Counted from the stretch's first letter, positions 33,890-48,799 are shown. The stretch: 64,000 nt of DNA from Bolinopsis microptera (GCF_026151205.1 NC_087077.1:15164983-15228982), one strand, 5' to 3'. Numbers and translations are program-made. Notes: generated by a model not told the origin, from the letters alone.

Positions 33890-36000
33890 TCCGCATTCAA
33901 TTGACCTTCAAGGTATTTCGGCTTGTCAGTATTACTATTTGAAATGGACAGAAGAATTAGCATGAAAAACAGTAGAACAAGTGGAGATTAAAGCGGTTCT
34001 ACTTTAAGTTGGGGCCGGCTAAAGAGCTATGGCCGTTAGTTATTAAAATGTTTGAAAAGCAAAAATGTTAAAAGTCAATGAATATCAACTTATCAACTTA
34101 TAATTTCTTACATGCCGGTCCCCTTTTCCAGGCTGACCTATCAGCGCACTGAACTCATATCACGTGACAATAACGGACTAATATAAGTTAGAGGTGCCCA
34201 CAATCTAAACACAGGAAGTTTAAGTACTATCAAAACAATTTATAGTATCGGAGAAGCTTGGTTGCCAGCTAATAAAGGCAGGATTTCTGGCTGATGGCTG
34301 TGAAGAATGCGGGATATAACAGTATAACGACTAATGAAGCCTGAAGGATGTGTTTCCCAATTAGGAGGTTAACTTCCCATTCCTGTCAATTTGCTTAGAA
34401 ACAGCATAGTACGGTTGTTACACAACATAAAAATCCAAAATTACAGATCAATTGTCAACATAGACTCTTGCATTGTAAAACTCCATCATCTTGTGTTTTT
34501 ACTACAGTATATTTGTCAACGGTAAGTTGTTCTAACACAAAAAAATTGTCAGAACAATTGTACTTAATATAACGTACCTGCTTTTGACGAAGGGTGTTGT
34601 GCCCCTGCGGCAGGTGTTAGACATTTGTATGTCGGGGGTGGGAGGGGAAAGTGTATTGTTCAGGTTGTGACCTCCCACATGGTTATTCGGCGATACCACC
34701 ACTGGCACGGGACTGATACTGAAATATTTCCCTGTTAATCGTTATTAAATCCTCTCTTTAGTCTGGTCGGTGTGATTTTCATGACTTTAGCATGGCGACC
34801 AAAAAGCGGAAAGGCGACGGAATTAAATACTGTTCACAATCAATTTCAGCCGAAAACTAAGAAAGAAATACTGCGTTTTAACAATGTTATACTACTACAC
34901 CCACGGAGAATAGCCGAATTGAACTTTCTTCGACATCAGAGTCAAAACAGATTATCACTGCACATAGCGATGTTGGCAAAAACGTTAAATGGTACTACAC
35001 GGTACAATTAAGCCTTTTGCAGGAAAAGGTCAAACTTCAGAGCATCAGAGGAAACTGAACAAAAACGAATCGGTATATGGCAATAAGAAAGTGTGCTAAG
35101 TTTAACTTTATTACGCAAAGTATACCCTTGTACCTGTTTAACAGCCAGCTAACGAACCCTTAGAACCTCCAGCAACGTAAACGTGCCAAGATAAATTTAG
35201 TTTGGTGGACCCCTATGACCTGGCAATTCTAATCTAATGAGCGCCGGAATAGAGGCATGGCAACATTTATAGTAAAGGTATCGATAGTTTACACAAGCCT
35301 TTAATAATGTCCTTAATGTCAAAGCCAGTTTTCGAACTTGATAGTAACGTGGAATAAACTAGACTGTAGACCTTCTATTCAGAATAATAGACATGAAAAA
35401 TTGGTTGCGAAAAGATGTACACTTGAAAAAAAGGTGACTGGATATATAGCGTCTGCTTTACGTAAGGTCATACCGTACTAGTACAACGTAATCAAGTATA
35501 CCCTTCCAAATGAGCTGAGGGAGTGAGGGAGTTGCATTTTTTCACGCAATTTTCCGATCCCATGAAGACGATTCAGAATCTCTGAGGTCAACCTACAGGA
35601 CACAGATCCATAGTCAACATATTTGACAACTTGCTAAAAATCGAGAAGAGTCGGAGGTAATAAACTTAAATCACAAGCAACATGATAGAGCGTGACATCA
35701 AGAGTAGTTCCGCATTTACATAAGATTCTCAACTTTATCTATTGTATTTGCTTTAAACAATAAAACAATATACTTGCATAAAATGTAATGCATCGAATTA
35801 GGGGATAAGCGTAAAAAATAAAGTAGCTACATCATTTTGCTATCACAATTCAAGATCTATGGCGTCATTTGTATTCAGTTACCCATAGATTCTGTTCAAT
35901 GGAACTATTGTAAGCTTTATGTTTGACGGAAAGTTTCACAATTATACAAGCACTCGAATAAAATAGATATTAGAACATTTGTTAAAAGTTTAAAACTGGA
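33890..36000. other. Upstream region of the Kv gene, no gene supported
   Basis: The frame 34772-35011 (plus, 79 codons) has no recognised domain. A segment at 34597-34650 (GCCCCTGCGGCAGGTGTTAG) recurs at 36925-36972. Confidence 0.5.
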
Positions 36001-36007
36001 ATATATT

Positions 36008-36290
36008 AGTGATACTGTTACCCTGGTGATGTTACCTAGGGTGATTTTTACCCTGGTGATTGTTACCCTGGTGATTGTTACCCTGGTGATTGTTACCCTG
36101 GTGATTGTTACCCTGGTGATGTTACCCTGGTGATTGTTACCCTGGTGATTGTTAGTAACCTCCAGGTTTCAACAAACAAACCTCGGAAGACTGGGCTGTG
36201 CTGAGTGGGATCTGCTGAGTCTACTTGTAGTACTCTGTCTTCTGGCATTACTGCCCATGTAGGAGTGCATATCTTCCTTATTATTGCGTT
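36008..36290 (+). repeat. Repeat unit R3 with internal 15 bp minisatellite, copy 1
   Basis: About ten units of TTACCCTGGTGATTG (36018-36152) are followed by GGCTGTGCTGAGTGGGATCT and on to about 36245. The same arrangement occurs at 37005-37330. Confidence 0.85.
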
Positions 36291-36914
36291 AATTCTTACA
36301 TACTACATACTACACATATACACACTGTTACATACTACTTCATTTGTTTTCTTGTCAAGTTTTAAGGACAAATTCAAAATATCTTATAAGAATTTGTATT
36401 TTACACAAAGCTGATTAGATTTAATAATAAATTTATTGAACGTTGACGTTTATGCGCAATAGCTTTATTTCGTCTTCAACGCTGAGCTTGATGAATTACA
36501 TATTGTATCTCGTCACATGTGTGCTGTAGTGAAATTCCATGCGAATCGATGATTTACCCGAAATAGAATGGACCGGGAATTGAATACTATATTCAATTGC
36601 AATTTTGAATTTGCATTTATGCTGGACTAATGCTGATTAATCTTACGCCGTTTATTATTCGACTAAGGCGTGTAAATTTATCGGCGGCAGCGTTTGGTGA
36701 TGGCCTGTTATAGCTCTGATGCTAGATGCAAGTGTTCGGAATTCAGTTCTGTAGAAAGAAGACGAATCACTAATCTCCATCATCGTGAAGATTCAAAATG
36801 TCGTGATTTTATTAATTTTGTAAACGGTACGTTCATGTCCTTACAAAAGAATGCCCGAGGGGAATGAGGATGTAACATCCTCAGGATGTTCATGTACCTC
36901 ACGTCTCACGCTTT

Positions 36915-37330
36915 TGGAGAATAGGGTTGCGCCCCTGCGGCAGGTGTAAGATATCTGAACGTCGGGGAGGGAGGACTCCTCCCTGAGGAACGAATTTAAT
37001 GGTGCTGTTACCCTTGTTACGTAGCCCTGGTGATGCTACTTTGATGCTGTTACCCTTTTGATGTTACCTTAGTGCTGTTACCCTTGTGATGTTACGTTAG
37101 TGCTGTTACCCTTGTGATGTTACCTTAGTGCTGTTACCCTTGTGATGTTACCTTAGTGCTGTTACCCTAGTGATGTTACCTTAGTGCTGTTACCCTTGTG
37201 AAGTTACCCTAGTAATGCAACCCTGTCAACATAGTGATGGTAATCATGACGTTATCGCATACCTTGTAATGATGGGCTGCACTGAGTTGGATCTGCTGGG
37301 TTTACTTGTGTTACTTTGTCTTATCGGACT
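36915..37330 (+). repeat. Repeat unit R3 with internal 27 bp minisatellite, copy 2
   Basis: GCCCCTGCGGCAGGTGTAAG (36930 region) is followed by units of GTTACCCTTGTGATG plus TTACCTTAGTGCT (37005-37215), then GGCTGCACTGAGTTGGATCT, homologous to the end of copy 1. The array unit is a dimer of the 15 bp unit in copy 1 with new substitutions. Confidence 0.85.
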
Positions 37331-37334
37331 ATTG

Positions 37335-38085
37335 TTATTTAATTCATACGATTTTTCTGGATCCCGTACATGCATGTTACATCTTGTCCAACACTTTGTC
37401 TCCGAATGTCACTCCGCTGATGAATTGTCATCAAACTGAGATAAAACGTTTTATTTGTTACGGCATTCTGGTACAAAACGCAACGGACCTGTTACTAAGC
37501 TGTCCATTATTGCCGTCAACCAGCTATATCTCTATATTATCGAACTGTTACTAAAAATGCTAGTCCTGAATTTGTCAATGACAACAGAAAGTGGAAGTTT
37601 CATTTCGAAAACTGATATGTGTGAGAAATTGTGTCAAAATGAATGCAGGGCTCAAACATATCCACGGAGACCAAATATATTGAGAGCAACAAGATACAAC
37701 TATAACAGTATAAAGCACTTTATTTGAGGTCTATTATAATATTAATGACGATGTGATGAAACTGCAATCAACTAAAATATGAGTATCAACAAGCCCGTGA
37801 AAACAAGATATTATAAAGATACAAGTCGTTGTTGTGCAGATGTACTTTTTCAGGTAGAGCATACAGGGTGTAGATTTGGAGGCCATAAAAACACAAGATG
37901 TACAACACGGAACTTACATAAAATGACTTGGCACATAGAAATGGGACTGTGAATTATGACTGACAATGCATTTCATGGCATTAGTCACAAGATTGGCCGG
38001 GTAGAGTAAGCGAATAAACCAGCTGAATATATAAAGCAGCACAAAGCGGTTACCCGGTAGTAGGAATCCTGCAACCACCTGCCTC
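37335..38085. other. Non-coding stretch
   Basis: Overlapping short open frames at 37306-37727 have no recognised domain. Confidence 0.5.
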
Positions 38086-38150
38086 CCCCCGCCCCCTGCA
38101 ACCACCTGCTGCCCCCCCCCCCCCCCCCCCCCCCCCCACCCGGGGATTAT
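38085..38150. repeat. C-rich tract with homopolymer
   Basis: Two partial copies of CAACCACCTGC are followed by a run of about 28 C. A similar C run is found in the right arm of the long-TIR element (14335-14356). Confidence 0.9.
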
Positions 38151-41100
38151 AAACCGCTCTCCCAACCTGGTATAAATCTCTGTAATTACTGAACTTATTA
38201 CCTATTATCGTGTGACTCATGCTGGTAAACGACAGGATTTAATAACACAACAGTCATACAATACAACGTGAAACACTAACGATATCACTGCATACTGCCG
38301 GTACATTGGAATCTGTCAATCAGGCTGATACGACGAGAGTACACCTTGATACGATAAAGTGATCAGTTACAAAGTAGTCCTAGCTTCTCCTAGTACCTAC
38401 TACTAGTATAAAATTCGGATTGGAGTATTGTTTATGAGTCGAATTGTTGTAATGTATTCTGTGTAAAATTATCTTTATCCCGGTTACTGCGACAAGTAAA
38501 AATGCTCTTATTAGGGAAAGGAGTTTACTCTACGTTTCAATGTAACTACATCGTATTCATGATATAAAAACAAGTGTTAACAGTATAACAGTATAACCCC
38601 TAAGAGCAGCGTTGTCTAGACAACGCTAATCTTATAACCGGTAGTTGGATAAATTGGCAATTACAATGAATATGAAATGGAGTGGTGTCCTGACAAACCC
38701 GCTTCGTCCATTTGCTCTCCGAGTTTCTCAAAATTTGGTGTAGTAGAGCTTACACCAATGTGGTACTGATTTGAAACCATAAAATTCACAAACGTAATCT
38801 GTTGTTTCCGGTGCAATCACACAGATGTTTCCAAAGAAATGTTATGGAAATGAAGCTACAATCAATAATTCATGTCTACCCATTGTTATCCATAGGTTAC
38901 CGATATGTTTGAAATGGTTCAAATGTTCAACAGTTTTTAAGTTGTCTCATGGCATGATGCTACTACATAATTGTAAGTCTAAGTAAGACGTGTTAGATAC
39001 TAACACGTGTTTAAAACTTGGTCTACAGTGCAAACTTTTGTTTTGCTCTGAGATCTAACTATAATTTCATAGCTCAAAATCAAAGCAAAATTTCACGGTT
39101 AACAATTAGTGAAAGTTAAGCGTTCCTACTTTAAATTTACAATTTCGGTCAAACAAATGCTCTGTTGAAAGCAGTAACAATTCCGATGAAAGGGCATGTC
39201 AGTAACCTTAGGTTTTTAAACGGCATGAACTATTGTCCTACTGTTTGTTACTAAACTATTTATTACTTGAACATTGAATTATAAACCATTCTGGCCATAA
39301 ACATTTCATCAAGCACTGTTATAATTTCCAAGATCAATGATTATTGAGAAATTGTAAAAACAAACAAGCTGTTATTTACAAGTGCTTCTGGCAACAGTTG
39401 TGAAGTATGTCAGTGTAGTGTTGATATGTGTAATGGTAGGTGTTGACATGTGTAATGGTATGTGAAGTATTGGTCAGGTAGAACGGAAATAATGGGGGTA
39501 TTTTGGGAAATAAATACAAACCCTAATTCTTTGATGCAGGTTTATAGATAGCTGTTTTGAAATGGCTTTGCATTTCACGTTTGCAAGAATTTATAAATTA
39601 AGAATCCAGACATTGTGGAAAGAAATGCCTCCGACAAAAAAGACGAAAATCATTTCGATCGCCGATAAAGAAAAGTTATATACTAGTCAGTGATGATTGA
39701 AACTCAAAATTTAGAGTAGGGTTTCTATAAAAGTAGTACCATTGTGTATATAACTATATAAAAGTTGACGGTATCTCATCTTTTTGAACACCTAGTCACA
39801 CACAGGCGGGAGGTATGTTTTGCTACATATTGGGAATGTACTTATTATATAGCTCAATTTTAACGTCAATTTTCACATGCTCGTCCACGTGCCCCCTTCA
39901 GACAGATCTGAGTCAACTATCCTAACTGGATGGATAGAAATGTGTTTAACAGCTCATACGAGAATATACTTTGTTAAACCTTAAATTCAGCGCGAGTTAT
40001 TTCTGTTAAATGTTACCGCCTTTTTAAAACTGTCAGCAATCTGACGGATTCTTGTTGGGTGGGAACTAGCACAGAACAGAAAGCGGGTGGGGTGTGCATA
40101 GTGCAAAGTAAGGATGCTCAATTATTTAATTTAAAAGATGTTGGGTAACGTTGAGGTGATGGATGGAGGAAGGCAGGAATTAATAAGAGTTGTAGATGAA
40201 TAAACAAAAGATAGAAGTTCCTAACCGATATAAGCCGCACGTGTCTTGAACAATACCCTAAAGTTAATGGACACTCAATATGCATGTTCCTGATCAAACA
40301 AGCACCATCCAGGGATTTAATCTGAGCCGCACGAGACTAAACCCTTCAGTGATCCAACTATTTCTGAACTTAAGACCCAAACAAACTAAAACCTCGCTCC
40401 GCGGCGATGCAATTTTAGTCTAAAAACTAAAACCCTGATATAAACAGCCTTCAATTCTGTACCCAGGAAAACTAAGACCTTGCTATCACGATTCCCTCCT
40501 AAGTACCCACACCCCTATTGTAATCCGCCATACAAAATCGATTAACACAAGTCAGTGTAGGTGCATACGTCACGCGTTATAGGAGCCAAGCAGCATTTTA
40601 TATCCTGCCCAGTTGTCAAGTCAAAACTTTAATACCTGGTCCCTGGTTTAACTTGTTATAAACTTATAAACAAGGCGAGGATGGCTGTACACTTCACGGT
40701 ACCACTGAAGTTTGTTAAGAAAAAACAGGGCTGCCACTGTGGTTGTGCTTATAGTATAAGGATTATACAATACGAGCTTATAGTATATCTTATTCTTCAG
40801 GGGAATTAAGCTATTATCAGGCTCCTTTATCTTCTAAATACTCTACGTGTTATGCGCTTAGCCCTTATTGTAGTCCTGGCAAACTGCTTGTTATTTGTTA
40901 AGCTGCGTTGCACTATCACTAGAAATTAGCCTACAGAATGGATGGGGGTGCATCGTATTCAGCTTTCAGAATAAGATTTTCCAAAATACCTCAGATATTG
41001 ATCAGGATCATTTTGGGTAAAGTGACGACTTCAAGGAAGTTTTTACGGGTGTGTTAACTACTAAACATGCCAGAAATTTGTAGAACTCAACAAAGTCAAA

Positions 41101-44100
41101 ATCTGGATTGAAACTTCAAGAAAGGCTGTCAGAAATTGAGTTGTAAATACAAGGCAAGCATGTTTTGATATACTGAACCTGCCAGTAATTTGATTATGTT
41201 TTCTGGCCAAGAAAGATTACTTGTCAGCGCTGAATTCTACACTGTTACACTAACTAAGACAAGTGTTAAACGGTCGGACCTAACAGTAACCAAGAAACAG
41301 AGTCCAGACAGAACCAACTGTTAGGAGTTGTCATGACAACTCCTAAATACAGAACCAACTGTTGACAACTCCTAAATACCAACATGAAATTTTTAGCCAT
41401 GTAATGAAATGTTCTCGCCCAACAAAATGTTTAGAGCTGAATTTAAAACTGAATTTAGAACTGAAAACTGAGAAAGTAAGAAATATATGTATAGTGGATC
41501 GTGTCTAAAGGAAGGTTGATGACTATCATCTTTTTTGTAACAAATATACGCGGGTAAAGATTTATTGTCAGTTTTCTAATATTCAGGACATTAAAGACTA
41601 TAATGCAGCCAACATTTCAAAGATTTATGCGGGATTATAAAAGTAAGAATTTTATTAGCAAAATTTTGAACTTCTCAATTAATTAAATAACAATTGAATA
41701 AAGTATATATTTACTGAAATCATAATAGCTCGAAATTAAATATGTACACTATTATACCTGCACTGTATCACTATCTGTACTATTACTGGGTATTATGTCA
41801 TATTATTTCTATTGTTTTAAAAACTAATTACAACACTACAAATCTGTTCAATTTTATTGAGAACATAAATATCATTGAAACGATGAACAGTTTCCTTTAC
41901 CTGAAAAGAGCAATTTCCCTTGGCCGCATACACGGAATTATCAGCAATTTTGAACTCTAAACATCACAACAACGCGACTCATAAATAATGTTCCTCTCCG
42001 GATATTGAACTTATTTCGATTGTATGTATAATAATCTAGTTAAGTGAAGCCATGTTGTCTAAATTCAAAATTGAAACAGAACGAATGAACTTGCCAAAAT
42101 CGCATCAAAATATGAAATCACAAACGCCAAATGCAATATGCGTTAGGCAGTTAAAGAATTTCAGCGGCATATCGAAAAATTGAGATTTAACAGTACATTC
42201 TACGATCAAATAGAACTATAAATGCATTTGCATTTTGCTACTGCATATTGTATAAATAGCTGGTCTACTAATAAATAACTGAGTAGCGGTATAATCTGGA
42301 ACTTTTATTTTAACCCACGTACTTCTTTAAAACAAAAAATTGGTGTTGACTTGAATCTTCAATATCCTAATTTTAAGAACTCAATTGATATAGAAGTGCA
42401 ATAATGAGGCATTTAAAAACTTTTAGAATTCATCAAAATACAGATAGCACAATTAAAGTTATAATGAAGCACAACAATTCTCATCTGCGATGAAAGATCG
42501 TCTACGCTGTGTACTCTAACTGAGATCAAAGCGACCGTCAACTTCATATCAAATTAATCAAATACTCCACCAAAACTACCATGGAAAACTAACCGAACTC
42601 ATATCAGAAGTTTCACCCTAACGAAAAGAGAGCAGAAGACCATCAAGTAGCAACCAAGACTATTCCGGCGGCTGGAGCATGCGCTCAGTAATCGCCCTAT
42701 ATACTATCTCGTGTAGAGCTGCTAGCCATGTGTTAAAGGAAACTGTATGGCTGCTATATTTTTAATGCTATATGTTAATAGCAGTCGCATTGCTGAAAAT
42801 CTTAATGTCCATTAAACTGTACATGTCGATAGAGATTGAAAATGTGTAACATTTTAAGCTCAGTGCTCGGGAAAGATCTTTGATCGATCCACGTCAAGTG
42901 ATGGATATTCATGTTTACAGTTTTACCGATGAAGCAGGAAAACACTGTAAAACAAGTTTAAGGTTAACATATCAGCCGGACGCACTGATGCAACAGCCCA
43001 ACAGGGTTTAAATACACCAGCCTCTGTCAGGTTAAATTCAATTATCTTGTCGACAAAGAAAATGACGGTCGTCAATAAGTTTTTGTTGATGGCTACAAAT
43101 TAAAATTTACACCGTCCGGGAAATGAAGTTTAACTTTGTATTTTCAGAGTTTGATATCAAATTCATCACCAGCTTGATTTGATGCTAAGCTATAATATTA
43201 AAAGCCGGCTTCTCACAAGATGAATCACCGCACGAACTCAAGCAGTACCAAAGTTAAACAGACCGGTAGCTGCGTGTACTGAAAATCAAATAAACACTTA
43301 CCTTGGTGAATCTGGCTTTAAGTTTAAGGCCTCAATAATAGAATAATGGATAGTAAGTGCAATATTTGTTAGTGAGATATGATTTACATGTAAGGCCAAT
43401 TTAACCACTTCAGATGGAGAATTGTGACTGTTACTGTTAAGGGCTGGTCAGGACGGCCTGCATAGCTGGCGACTCTATGGTCTGGTGAGTAATATTTTTC
43501 AAGCAATTTGAGCAAATTTTACTAAATAGCTCGAAAGTGGTAATAACTTTATAAGTTTTGAAAGTTTAAGATTCTAAGTGATAAATTCTAAGCAGTCTAG
43601 ACGTCAGTCTGAATTTTTGACTAGCAAATAAAACTTACCTATTATAGCATCATGGGTTTTGGGTGTTCGGAGAGGAACTTAAAATCGAGTTAGAGTTAGA
43701 GGGAGACTTTCAGACTTATATGACTTTGTTAGTGCTCGGTTCTATTAGTGAGATATTTCATTTGTATTGGAGAACCTGGTTAATCTTCGACAGACTTGGC
43801 TGACGTGGCAGATTTATCGGCTCGAAGTTTAATGCTATATTTATTTTACGAATTATTCAGCTATATAATCATATTGGAACACATTAAATGTCACGCACTA
43901 TTTATTGTAAAACGGTCCTCAATTGAACGATTCTGTATGTAACATTTTGGTAAATTGAAAATTGTAATCTCGACCGCAAAATTCATTCAAAGGCTGCTCA
44001 AGTAGTCAAGTAGCAAATTGAGTTACCGATGCATGCACCACTAGTTATAACACGGGGCTTCCTACTCTAGAGCCTAGAGGTGTACTACGAGTCGACGTTA

Positions 44101-44390
44101 ACTCGAAAGTGAAGCTGTTACATTGTTTACCACCAGTCAGTCTCATTGTGGAACTGTTTTTAGCGGAAACTCTTATTGAATAATTGTGCAGACTCGAATG
44201 TGAGTTTAAATATAAATCCGTCATGCGAGCATCTATATTCTATAAGTGCATGAAAAAATAATTCTGATTGACAATGGAAGTTGAAAGTGCTATTTTTTGG
44301 AACTCGTATATCTGCAAACTTCGGTGAATAAAATGTCCTCGTCTCGACTTGATTCTGCAGGTAATTTTTGACGAGGACAAGTCAATATAA
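38151..44390. other. Long gene-poor stretch
   Basis: I find no ORF with a recognisable domain, no exon chain and no large repeat over about 6 kb. The frame at 41742-41960 is AT-rich and featureless. Short duplications such as CAACTCCTAAATAC (41341 and 41367) are the only structure noted. Confidence 0.5.
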
Positions 44391-46520
44391 CAATCATGCC
44401 TAATCTTAAAACTTGTGAGTTTAAACAAGAGGCGGAGCCAGTAAAATTAATTATGGAGCTGCGGGTGATTAGTAGACAATTTATTGACGTATTTACTTCT
44501 GAATCTACTTATGAAAGATACTCAGACCCTTTAGAAACTGAAATGTCTGCCAGGGTGTCAGGGTGTTCAATGTTCTACTGAGTGTTTGTAGCGTTAATTG
44601 TGTTTAAGGAAAGGAGCCTCACGATTCTTTCTCCGATGTAAGATGTTACAATTACATGTAAACTAGCCATTGTGTGCACTGTGCAGTCAGTAAGGCGGAG
44701 GACCCATCCATCAAGAACATACCGCCAGACTACAAATATATCTTAATCTGTAAATACAGATTCCGAATTATTTCAAGGACGAAAAAATATGTTTATGGAA
44801 GTTCATCATCTCTAATACTACAAGAACGGCAATTTACAATTACAAAGTGAAAAGTATCGTCATATTTTGTTGTTAATGGTACCTATATGTGACTTTAATG
44901 AAATAGAAAATGTTGGGAGTATAGCGATTGTTTATCCTTTATAATCAAATGTTGTTTGTTTGTGTAAAAATTCGGACGAAAGGCTCCAGATTAACAATCA
45001 GTTCGCGTCAATGCGCCGTGCTCCAAGCTGGTGAAGAATACAAGTTCACCAGTAATATTGACGGGCTCGTCATAAGTCATCCGAGACGTGCCAACCTCTT
45101 TAAGTTAATTAAACATGACATAATACAGACTTTGGCACCAAACAAGTTGGGTAATTTCTATTTGAGTTCATGTTTAAATTTACTTCACTTTCTTGAAGTC
45201 GAGAAGAATGAACTTTTAAAAGCAATTACTGAACTTTATCCGAACATTTTAACCACGTTTCAATTTTCATAGCAGTTTACCTATGTGGTCACTTTGTATT
45301 TTTTTGACTTAATTCTAAACGGACATTGATATGAACGCGTTTCAGAAACCTTTACATACCCGAAATTTGTTTGACGATTTAAAAAATGAACAAGGAAGCT
45401 GAATAAAGTATACCCACAATGAGATTTAGCCAAAAAATTGTTTAATAATAATATGTTTCTATTGATCCAATTATATCATTTAGTCTGATTGAAATTGAAA
45501 TTGACCGAAATTAAAAAGTAGTCATATCCTGGATAATAAGTTTGAAGTGGAATAATTTCGTCAAAGTCAAAGAAGGACTTTGACTTTGATGGACCGTAAA
45601 CGGACAGACTTTATTTGAACGGAAAAAAATATGAACGCTAAGGACTCCAGCCTCTTCTTAAAGTTAGTACGTTAAATAGTCAATTGACTTGACAAGGGGT
45701 AGGCCGGATAGTAAGATCATAATTTAATTTTGATGACTTGAAAGATAGAGGGTATGAGCTATAATTAATAATAACTAGTACTGACTACTTAAACGGTCCA
45801 ATAACGCCTGTCTCTTATACCTGGCAACTGTCTTGCCAGCTGAGTAGGTATCAGAGGATGTATCGCTGGAATGCTGGTAAGCTGGTAAAACCGAGTCACC
45901 GCGCCGTCTAGGGAATTAGACCAATTATTTCCCGTCTTAGAATTTTACTAAATTGAATTTTAAAATTAAAAGGTGGACTTAAAAAGGTAGACGCTGGACG
46001 CACCGTTATTGTTTTACCTTCTTGCTTTTCGTAAAATTGACGTTAGATCATTTTGTAATCGTCCTGCGTTTTTGGGACTCAAACCTGTCTAATTCGGATT
46101 ATTACGAATTATCAAAACTTTAAAACTTTGATTGTTCTGTTTCAGCTAACTGCCGTAGCTGAGATGTCCTAAAAATTACACATTTAAGCGATTATCACTC
46201 TCTTTAGGGTGGTTTATGAATATAATGAATTGTTTGGATGTTGAGGCTAAACTTGAGCTCCATAGGAGCCAGCGTTTAAACCGAAGGAACCATTCGGTTA
46301 TTTTAAATCTTATGGCAAATAAATATAGAGAGGCAAGTTCTGGTATACAGTCTTTTTTGTCCGGGTTGAAATGGCTTAACCTGGTTATCAGCGATCTCCG
46401 TAATTCTATCGATCAGAACGAAAGTATAATTGTGTTATTAGTAATTGGGAACTCATGGCCGTTGGTAAATTTTTGGGTGGGTTTCCATTATATTTTAAGT
46501 TTAAAATAAATCTGGAGCAC
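44391..46520 (+). other. Cluster of unassigned plus-strand open frames
   Basis: Frames at 44396-44581, 44928-45272 (114 codons) and 46216-46509 (97 codons) lie in the same strand with normal amino acid composition (for example KLELHRSQRLNRRNHSVI). I recognise no family and cannot link them by splice sites. They could be remnants of one decayed coding element or chance frames. Confidence 0.25.
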
Positions 46521-47982
46521 TGCAGTTAATGACCTTAACGGAAAACTGGTTGATATTGCCGCGCGGGGACACTTTGTTATGGTAATGAAGATAATGACCC
46601 CATTTACCAACTAGATCACTTGCCACGAGTTTCACTACTTGTAAAAGAGGAGTTTCTTTTAAAAAAGGTCATAAAATGTGTAAAAGAGGAGTTTCTGTCT
46701 GAATAGTCTGTAAGCTATTTTGCTCGAATGAAATGACGTCATAACGCGTCCTGCGCAAAATGAAAACCTTGCTAAATAAAAACGAATAAATTGGTAGCTC
46801 TTGCTGACTGGGAAAAAGTAGGTACCAAAAGAGCAAACCATTGTTTACAAGATGATCATAAAACGAGTGTCGTTCGATCGCTTAGTCACAATGAAAACCT
46901 CACCAAACAAACTGAAACAGGGGCATGCTAAAAGTGAATGTTTTATAACCGTTCTCGTGTACACCGAGAACACAATATAAGCGTGTACACTGATGAGCCA
47001 TGAGGGCTTTTCGTAGCCTATCTGTTACGATATTGCGGAACATAGCCTGCATCGCAATTTATAATCAACAGCAATATAAAAGTTGACGCATGCTTTTGTG
47101 ATCAAGCCTCGGATTTTGAAAACTTTAGTGGCAAATACTGACTATCTGTTTAGTCAGTACTAAGCTGATAATAAAACACAGTCGTCTTATAACCAATTAA
47201 CACGACAATTCAAACAAAGATTTGTGTGATAAAACAACTCCAGTGTTACTAGAATGATCAATAACCAAAAATAGATTAAGTGAAAGAGACAAATCTCCGT
47301 CAAAACCACCAATTCAGTCTCTCAGATCAATCCGCAATAAAGGCCATTGCAATAGACTCTGGTTAAAAATATACACATTCAGTATAAATGCGAATTGATT
47401 GATAATTGTCATTATACAATTGGAATTGTTTACAATTCTTTGTGTTTCTACCCGACATTAAATGGAGTACAATCAGGCATAAATTATACCTGAGTACCTT
47501 GATAGTTAAATTTACGCTTAAATTCAAAAGAAGGGTTGGAAACAATAAGCAGCTTAAATTATGAATGGCCCCAATTATGAGTGGTATGGGGACAAAATTC
47601 CCTTTAAAGTGCGTTATAAAACGCATAGAGTATGGGTCAGAAACTTTACTGCCGTCGGGCAACAAGGTTTGTCGACCTGAAAGATTTTACGGGGAACGAG
47701 TCAGTCCTTACTCTCGCCACGATTATAATACATCAAGAAAATAAAGGTTAGATGACTTAAAAAATAGGAAGCTTCAATAGATATTAACTTCGATAAGCAC
47801 GAAAAAGAGCCACCTCTAGTTTATTTATTGGCGCGAGATCACTAATTTAAACATTTCAACTTCAAGTCTAGAAAAGTATTTTATGCTTCTTCTTTTAGGA
47901 AATCAGGAATCGCAACGATCTTGGAATTTTCAATTCGCAGAATCATAATTAACCTAGTAAAAATTATTGATGACCCTTAGCT

Positions 47983-48273
47983 CTAAGGGATCGCCTGCAA
48001 TGAAATGATGAATAGGAAATGCGTGCCCATGGCAATTATATACATGGCGAAAGGGGGTGCCCGACAGTTGGGTTGGAGAGCTTCCACTCCATAAGGCAAG
48101 CTGTACAAGGCTTGCAATAAGGACAATGCTCCAACCGTGGAGTTGCAAGGAAATGGATTGCCAGATATTGTAGTATTGTAGTGTATTTCACTGTTAACAC
48201 AAAGGATTCCACCAGTCATGAGGCAGCGCACTCGCTTGTGCAGCTGTAACATCTTACTGTACTCGGTAGCCAA
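47983..48273 (-). CDS. Hypothetical ORF, 96 codons
   Basis: The open frame has balanced composition and several cysteines (RCLMTGGILCVNS, NPFPCNSTVG, QPNCRAPP). A part of it (48165-48207) has been copied to 49020-49062. No family is recognised, and no flanking exons were found. It could be a fragment of a mobile element. Confidence 0.2.
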   Translation of the reverse strand: MATEYSKMLQLHKRVRCLMTGGILCVNSEIHYNTTISGNPFPCNSTVGALSLLQALYSLPYGVEALQPNCRAPPFAMYIIAMGTHFLFIISLQAIP

Positions 48274-48773
48274 TGAGAAATCGGAACTGATAATATGTAA
48301 TACGTCTGATGTCTTATTGAAGTATTGTTGGTAAACTCTAGAGAGTTAGAATTAACCCAAATATCAGGGACACGAATGACTACTCCAGGATTTAAGAAAC
48401 TAAACTTTCAACACTGAAAACATTCAGATTCTTGCCAAATATATTTCGATTGTAGTCATCTCCAGTTACAGTTGGTAAACTCTAAATTTTCACATTCACA
48501 AGATCCATGAGCTCTGGATTACAGAGGTAACATAAAAATGCGATACAAGTACGTGTTAACACTTTTTTACCTGTTGTGACTGTTGCCTTTTTATTAAATG
48601 CTTTTCAAACTTTACAGAGTACAGCAATTATAACGAAAAAAAATTCGAACCATTCCCCGTTTATATCCAAATTATCGATTGTTTTCCAAGTACGACTCAT
48701 AATGGTACTGATATATTTTATACAAAACGAGAGAGGGTGAAACGTGGCAAATGAAAAACTCATTCAAAATACT

Positions 48774-48799
48774 CCGCGGTAAATCGGGGTATTACTGTA
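48774..48799. mobile_element. Solo terminal fragment of the CAGTAAAACCCCG MITE
   Basis: CCGCGGTAAATCGGGG followed by TATTACTGTA matches the terminus of the MITE at 54446-54641 with one change. Confidence 0.6.
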
